Made by a program: the position numbers and the translations under genes
Part shown: positions 57,951-64,000 of the stretch, piece after piece
How positions within the stretch are numbered: the first letter of the stretch is position 1
How the letters are laid out: each line of letters opens with the position of its first letter
Notes under the pieces: generated by a model
What the model saw: only the letters and a program-made list of their open reading frames with translations
The model's database searches: none
Told to the model about the DNA's origin: nothing
NCBI GenBank assembly: GCA_964017235.1
Contig: OZ024936.1
Coordinates: forward strand, 53,805,028-53,869,027
Direction of reading: 5' to 3'
DNA from: Sabellastarte sp. h YS-2021
Lineage: Eukaryota; Annelida; Polychaeta; Sabellida; Sabellidae
Length of the DNA: 64,000 nt

Positions 57951-60000
57951 TACATTTGCCTATGCACACTTTGACATAACATAATGTTAAGTGCATACAT
58001 CTGCAGAATGAAGCATGTGCACATGTGGTGTCAAAGGCCTGGTCTCATGTGGGTAAGCTGTTAGTTGTTAGGCTTTTGTTACCAATTTAAAGTTCATAAG
58101 CTTGACCAACAATATGTATGGGTTTCCTCTGTCCTTCCAGCTGTGTGTCACAATATATCCAATAAGGGACTAGGTGTAATGTGAAACACATTAATACTCA
58201 CTGTGTCCAATGGTCTACACAGGAGGTGACCTTGTAAGGTCATATTGACAAAGCCAATCATTTCAACTTTATGCCAATAACAATATCATTGAGTCAGAAA
58301 GATTTCATCTGCATGTGTTTAGGTGACTATTGGAATGGGTTTAACATAATAATATGTACTTTTTAGTACAAATCTCCCTTGCTTAATTATAAGATGAGGT
58401 CACAAGTACTAGTACTTCAGACTGTAATTTCCTCATTAGTTAATCTGATGTGGCACCTTCCATATGATTCTGTAAAGTTTCCATTAAAGGTTAGGTTATA
58501 TTCAGCGGTGCATTGCTTCTACATTTAAAGGGCAACATGGAACTTTGTGCCTTTTCACACCAAATACCATGCTGCCATGGCATGACCTAAGTGGATTTCT
58601 TTGCAAGATCTCTGCAAACCACGCATTTCCTGTGCCCTGGTAGTGCACATTATTTTCAAGTTTTCAACACATTCTTTTCATTGGATCTGTGTGAAAGTCT
58701 CAACCTGCCAGTGGATGTCTGTCTTGCCTGCTTTCACCTTTCATATTCTGGATGTTCAGGATATAGAATTTTTAGTATGACCTTAGGATATTTATTAATA
58801 CAAAACTGTTTACATGTTCATTATAATTGGTTCCCTCACTTTGATTTTTTATAGACCAACATAGCTGCCTATATAACAACTTAGATAACTGAAATGCATT
58901 GGTTAAACTCGATTTCTAGAAAAATTTGCAGTAGTTCTTGCATCTGGAATCATTATCTGTATTTTCTGCTTAAGTTACCATGAGGTTATCTCCTACCTTG
59001 TGTCCAATAACAGGCAGGTTCCATCAGTGCCTTGTAGGTGTTGCCATATTACAATTTGGCATTGGTTTACAGACACCAACCATTTACGTAATTACCATAC
59101 AAATGTCAAAGCCATCATAAATTTTAATCAAGATAATATAACCTTTCAGTCATCATATTAATGCTAATTATGTTCATGAAACTGTGGAACTATGAATAAT
59201 AAGGGCAACTGGTATTTGTTCATGTAACTGCAAATAAATGACACACAAGGGTCATCACTCATTGGTTTGAAAACTGAATAATTGACATATATGTGTATCT
59301 TCTGTTGTGTAATAATTTGATAAAATTAAATTTAGCATGCATGGAATTAATTAATATAAATGTACAAAATTTAAAAGAAATCAATTTACAGCATTTATTA
59401 CCTAATACAGCACAAATAAACATCCAGTTATTCTACAACATCATAAAGTAGTGATAACTCCTCAGACAATTATTTACTATTACTTCAACAATAAAGCTGC
59501 TTTTATATGCAACAAACATATATACAATGAAATAACATAAATTCAACAGCTTCAATGTTTACAACTTAAATACAACCAAACCAGGTTTCCAAGTGTGGTT
59601 GGTAGAGACAAAAGGTTGTTTACTTCGTTTATGCAGTTACGTAATTTTACAACTGAACTAATAAACAGCATACAGACAGCACCTTATCTTTTCATGGAAA
59701 AAACTGCTCAAAAACATCGGATTTACAGTGGAATTGAAGTAAAATGTGAAATTAACAATTGATACCCTCTTGGGCCTTATTATCTATGGCTAATAAACTG
59801 GTAATAGACCCATATTATGCACGGGTGATATTTGGGCATATGAGCGATAATTCCATATTTTTGGTATTTTACTCAGCTAATATCTATTTCCAGACTGTAA
59901 AACGGACTTTATAAATTATGGGATGGATTAATTCATCTATTTTTATAAACAAAGTGACCGCTAATACTGTGGTTTGTGTACTGCCTTCCGTTTTTACCGT
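57951..60000. other. AT-rich non-coding interior of the 5.27-kb element
   Basis: No frame longer than about 90 codons and no repeat match within the window. Confidence 0.45.
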
Positions 60001-60477
60001 CGTTAGGCCCGTAATGCGACGGTAAGCAGTAATGATGTTATTGAATTAGATTGACTGTAATGATTTTAGTAATAATTTGACTGCAACAATAGTGTATGAG
60101 TTAGTTTAAAATTGAATATGTCATTTGGATAAGTTCAGGTAAATAGTGAATGATTTAGACAATGTAATGAAGCAAATATTAGATTGTGTTCAATCATTTG
60201 TCTGTATTAACTGTTTTAATAGCGGTTCATAAATGATTAAAGGAGTGAACTGACTTGTTTTAATAGTGTAACTTCTCTGTAATATACTTAATTGTTTTCT
60301 ATATCTATTTTGTTAAGGGTTTTTCTTATATGCAATAAAGATGGAAACCAGAATGGTCGACTGTGTTTGAACCCGTACCACCCCACTACATTTGTGCAAT
60401 ATTTGTATAAGTTTGATTGATTAACATTCGTGTAATATATGTGTACGTTTTCTGACTGAAAATTCTTAATGTTTGTA

Positions 60478-60665
60478 TTATTCTTTTATGGTGACTTTTA
60501 TTTATGAATTAAAAATTAAAAGATTCAATCTTTTGATTGTGTTAATGACATTGTTATTTCTAAATATTTTTACATAGATTATTCTTTTTATGGTGACTTT
60601 TATTTATGAATTAAAAATTAAAAGATTCAATCAAAGATTGTTATTTCTGAATATTTTTACATAGA
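60478..60665 (+). repeat. tandem duplication of about 100 bp
   Basis: TGGTGACTTTTATTTATGAA, ATTAAAAATTAAAAGATTCA and ATATTTTTACATAGAT occur twice in the same order. The second unit lacks about 20 bases around its centre. Confidence 0.8.
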
Positions 60666-61256
60666 TTTAAATGCCTTTAATATTTGGGGCCGATTTGACC
60701 AGGTTAATATTTCCAGGGGCTGATTTGACTAAGGTGTTATTTCCCAGTCCCCCCATACAGCCCACCAGACAGTTACAACACCAGCATGAGGGTACCATGA
60801 ATTTATTAATACTTTAACATGATAATACATACTATCACACTACATAATTATTCACAAGTCCCATGGAATACACAAGACTGAATACATAATCTGGATATAT
60901 ACCTAAATACACAATTTCCAATACACAAAATTTTAAATACATAATTTCAAATACAGAATTGATCATGGATACATATTCTTACGATAAACAATCAATACAC
61001 AATCAAATGCAATGACACACATGTAAGATAACAGAATTAAGGTCACCTTAACTGGAATACATGCCAGATGACTATCAACCATCAGACCAATACACAATAC
61101 AAGGTGACCACTAAAATTAAAATTTTGAAAAATTTAATGTACACACTAAATTGCTTTTTGACAAAGTTACATGCCAATAACCTACAGGATGACAAAGTGT
61201 AAAATTTTGAACAAGTGCATTATGAAAAGAGAACCCTCAAACCCAACCTACTACAT

Positions 61257-62009
61257 TTATAAGGTATATAACCTAGCAAAGGTAGATGCAACTTGGTTAG
61301 CATTATATAATTTTAGTAGTTTTTTAACAGCACATAGAGGACAGATGGCAGCTCTACCCAGAGATGGAAGTGTTATAATTTTTACTTTGTCTCGAGTTTG
61401 CAGAGTTTTGGACCATTTGACTAAAATTTTTAACTGATTGTTATCCCAGAAAACATCCCCACCAGCCAAATGCCTGGTACAGTCGTATGTATTACAGGAG
61501 TGAGGGCATAGGTTTGATAACCTGAAAAATCCGAAAAATGCCAGAAGGAATAATGCTTTATATACTTGACCCATATACAGGGAATCACAACAAGCTACCA
61601 TTGCGTACAGATCCTCAATACTGATGATATTGCTTTGTGATAGACAAGGGGCGATTAATTTTTAGAGATTTGATAAAATAATGTAGTTTTTTGTCATCCA
61701 AGGACACAGTAAATAACCCATACATGATAAACTTAGCCCTAATGGCTGCCAAGTAGTTACATGCCATACTGATACATTGTTGACATTCAGACATTCAAGG
61801 AAGGCCAATAGAACACCCACATGAACATCACACATTGAAACTCGCATATAAATACAAAAGGCAATGAATACTCTGAACATGGATGTGTAGGCTGCTTGAG
61901 TAGATGGCCTAAAGGCAGAGGTGAGCCTAGACATGGCTTGGGCTGTGAGTGCTTCCAACTTTGAATGACCTAAAACAAAGCATAGTATCATGTTAGTATT
62001 ATATCTCAC
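61257..62009 (-). pseudogene. DIRS tyrosine recombinase, fossil
   Basis: Visible blocks are LEALTAQAMSRLTSAFRPST, QAAYTSMFRVFIAF, MVACCDSLYMGQVYKALFLL and GFFRLSNLCPHS, which carries the first catalytic-type Arg. The C-terminal catalytic block was not recognised. Broken. Confidence 0.75.
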
Positions 62010-63774
62010 AATCTAAGTCTAACAAAGACAAAGAAGTCTTCAACCACAGAAATGTTGGGACTAAGAAGTTAAGCTCCTGCATATCATTCATGCTACCTGT
62101 CCATCTAGACAACAAATCAGCAGTTCTATTCTTTTTGCCACTAATATGTACATAAGTGATTTCAATATCATGTTTGGCAGCTAGAAGCCACACATTTCTG
62201 GCAACTGCAGCCAGATATGGGTCTTTAGTGCGACCAGATTGCAATACCTGTACCACAGCACTATTGTCACAGAATAACCTCACTGCTTATCTTGTCCAAT
62301 TGTTACAGAATAACTTTGACGCAACAAGTATGTTTATCATCTCTAGGTGGACAATGTTTAAGTTACAAAAACCTGGAGGTATAGGGACATGGTACACCAG
62401 GTTGTGGAATACACCCCCCAATCCATGGAGGCAGGCATCCAAATGCACCTGAAAAGGTACTCTTTTGTGATCATACAGAGCTACTCCATTAAAATCTGGG
62501 AGAAAAGTGAGAAACCATCTCAAATCTCTGTGAAAGCCAGGATTCAAACCTATGCAATTAGCATTGTGTGCATTTCGAAGTACTTCCAGCATCCTGTTTA
62601 AAAAGTACCTAGCTGGTTTTACGCACTTGTGGATATATAGAAGGTGACCAAGCAGGGACTGGAGTTGCCTTTTAGTGCAATATTTTTTGCCTCTCCATGT
62701 TTGCAACATGCTAGAGATTTGCCCCATTTTTTCAGCAGGAATACTCAAAGTACCTTTTTCAGTGTTAACCTCAATGCCAAGACATGTGACCACAGTACTT
62801 GGAGGAATGAGCTTTTTAGAGCTAATAGAGAGACCTAGCTCTTGGAGGAGATCATGTAAGCAGTCAAAAGACGCTTTGGCGTCAGATGGTGTACCAAACC
62901 CAACATAATCATCAATGTACCCAATAATTTTATAACCCATTTTTTTCATGATGCAACGCTGAAAAATTTGGGAACCATGCCTGCTCCCAAACGGAACGCA
63001 CGTATCAACGTAAACGTCACGCCACAACAGACCTAAGAGATCATAGTCCATAGGATCCACCTTGATGTGCCTGAATGCTCTAGATATGTCAATCTTATAT
63101 AGAGGTCATCCTTTGCCCAATTTTTTAAGCTGGTCAGTAATGTGATCAATTGTGGGCAAATGAAGTGAAACGTCAGTGCCCAAGTACAAATTTTTGTCAA
63201 TCCCCCCATTCACTGAATAGCCAAGAGGCCAACTGAGGTCAACTATGACCCTTCTATTATCTGAATTTGGCTTTTCTCGTGTTAAAAATGGAGATATATG
63301 ACCACCAGGACATGGATGTTCTGTAAAAGGGCCAACAATTGCATTATGAGCAAGTTCCTCAGGTAAATATGCTTCAATGTCTCTTGGGAAATTAATAGCA
63401 GAGCTATGGTTTGATCCCTCCCATTTTAAAGGAAAAGTCCTATTAAAATCCAACGGAAAACCGAAGTACAGGAGGTCAATGAGTTGCTTGTCCCAATAAT
63501 CCGACAAGTGAAGTTTCCAAGCGCCCAAGTTCAACTGGGAATCAACTTTCAAGCGAGCACCCAAGAAATTTGGTTTTTGATATTGCTTAACCATAGCAAT
63601 AATGGGGCAATAATGTAACATTTCATGAATTTCTTCAGATTCGGAAAATCGAAATTCACCCATTGGTATGAAACCAAAGTCAAAGTCGCTCTGAGTTTTC
63701 CAATTTTTGAAGGATTCTAAGTCACAATCGGGAGTATTTGTAAAGTGACAAGATCTATTAAAAATAGAATTCAA
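61999..63774 (-). pseudogene. DIRS reverse transcriptase and RNase H, fossil
   Basis: Blocks are HISPFLTREKPNSDNRRVIV, DLSWPLGYSVNGGIDKN, CVPFGSRHGSQIFQR, the polymerase box YIDDYVGFG, LDACLHGLGGVFHN, IVHLEMINILVASKLF, LFCDNSAVVQVLQSGRTKDP and HISGKKNRTADLLSRW. The order and spacing match the DIRS copy at 27.2-29.0 kb. Confidence 0.85.
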
Positions 63775-64000
63775 GTACTTATCTTCAAGTCCATTAATGT
63801 CAAAAATCTTGAATTTTTCATCTGCATAGTCAGCACCACTAACAACCTTGTGACAATCATCAGCATGCTTTTCAATACTGGTACTATGTATTGGTGAAAT
63901 AATATGACCACGTTCTTTGTCATCATCTGCTTTGTCACTACCCGTGACACTGCGTGTACAGTTAGCCTTGTCAGGGGCTCTGCCTGCAACTACAGAAGAA

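Larger units (their letters stand above)
54766..60031. mobile_element. 5.27-kb element with 28-bp inverted ends, no transposase recognised
   Basis: Left: TACTGCTTACCGTCGCATTA, then CGGGTCTA. Right in reverse complement: the same with CGGGCCTA, so 27 of 28 bases match. A second inverted motif, GCAATATGGGTCTA / GCATAATATGGGTCTA, lies further in (about 54.80 and 59.80 kb). The ends suggest a TA target. The interior has SINEs (55446-55670, 57813-57950), a 620-bp inverted repeat and AT-rich DNA, but no transposase-like frame. Most likely a non-autonomous or gutted DNA transposon. Confidence 0.6.
60780..64000 (-). mobile_element. DIRS-type retroelement, minus strand, continues past the window edge
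   Basis: Minus strand, from the right edge: the pre-RT segment SDFDFGFIPMGEFRFSESEE (63.1-63.77 kb), RT and RNase H (61999-63060) and recombinase (61257-62009). A 3' region follows with TTAAGGTCACCTTAA at 61037-61051. ORF1 lies outside the window. It is better preserved than the other DIRS copies here, with roughly four or five breaks, and the end of the recombinase is not recognised. Confidence 0.85.

Overview
The window looks like animal nuclear DNA, most likely from a bivalve mollusc: AT-rich, intron-bearing and crowded with mobile DNA. Supporting signs are two HSPA12-type (HSP70 superfamily) exons, a family known to be expanded in bivalves; several DIRS-type tyrosine-recombinase retroelements; two 'pearl'-like elements with tandem-repeat cores; PIF/Harbinger transposons; and repeated tRNA-derived SINEs. 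No bacterial operon, rRNA gene, functional tRNA gene or CRISPR array is visible. No complete ordinary host gene can be supported.

Layout. 0-1.5 kb: little, apart from an unrecognised coding-like fragment. 1.5-7.3 kb: copy A of a diverged segmental duplication with an HSPA12-like exon (minus strand), broken up by DIRS ORF1 remnants, a tandem array and a pearl-like element. 7.3-11.5 kb: non-coding DNA with SINEs. 11.5-17.1 kb: a young Ty3/Gypsy-type LTR element with 1-kb LTRs, a tRNA-Pro primer site and one long gag-protease-integrase frame, but no visible reverse transcriptase. 17.1-18.0 kb: a tandem array. 18.9-31.5 kb: copy B of the duplication, split by a 10.6-kb Harbinger element. That element has a transposase on plus and a Myb/SANT-like protein on minus, and it carries a nested pearl-like element and a DIRS element. 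32.4-34.0 kb: a second, more decayed Harbinger. 34.9-43.8 kb: a nest of DIRS remnants in both orientations around a 3.46-kb element with inverted termini that holds a two-exon Crypton-like tyrosine recombinase gene. 44.8-48.6 kb: LINE fragments. 49.6-52.8 kb: another DIRS fossil. 54.8-60.0 kb: a 5.3-kb element with inverted ends and no recognised transposase, containing a large inverted repeat. 60.8-64.0 kb: a DIRS element on minus, cut by the window edge.

How it fits together. The window is a mobile-element graveyard with a readable insertion order. Copy A keeps the empty site (TAT) of the Harbinger that sits in copy B, which dates that insertion after the duplication. The most unusual signal is that both convergent Harbinger genes end with a perfect six-base-pair stem and UUUC loop, closely matching the 3' stem-loop of replication-dependent histone mRNAs. 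Other points worth attention are the recently moved LTR element without visible RT, the Crypton-like gene inside inverted termini, and a recurring AAGGTCACCTTAA-like motif near DIRS ends.
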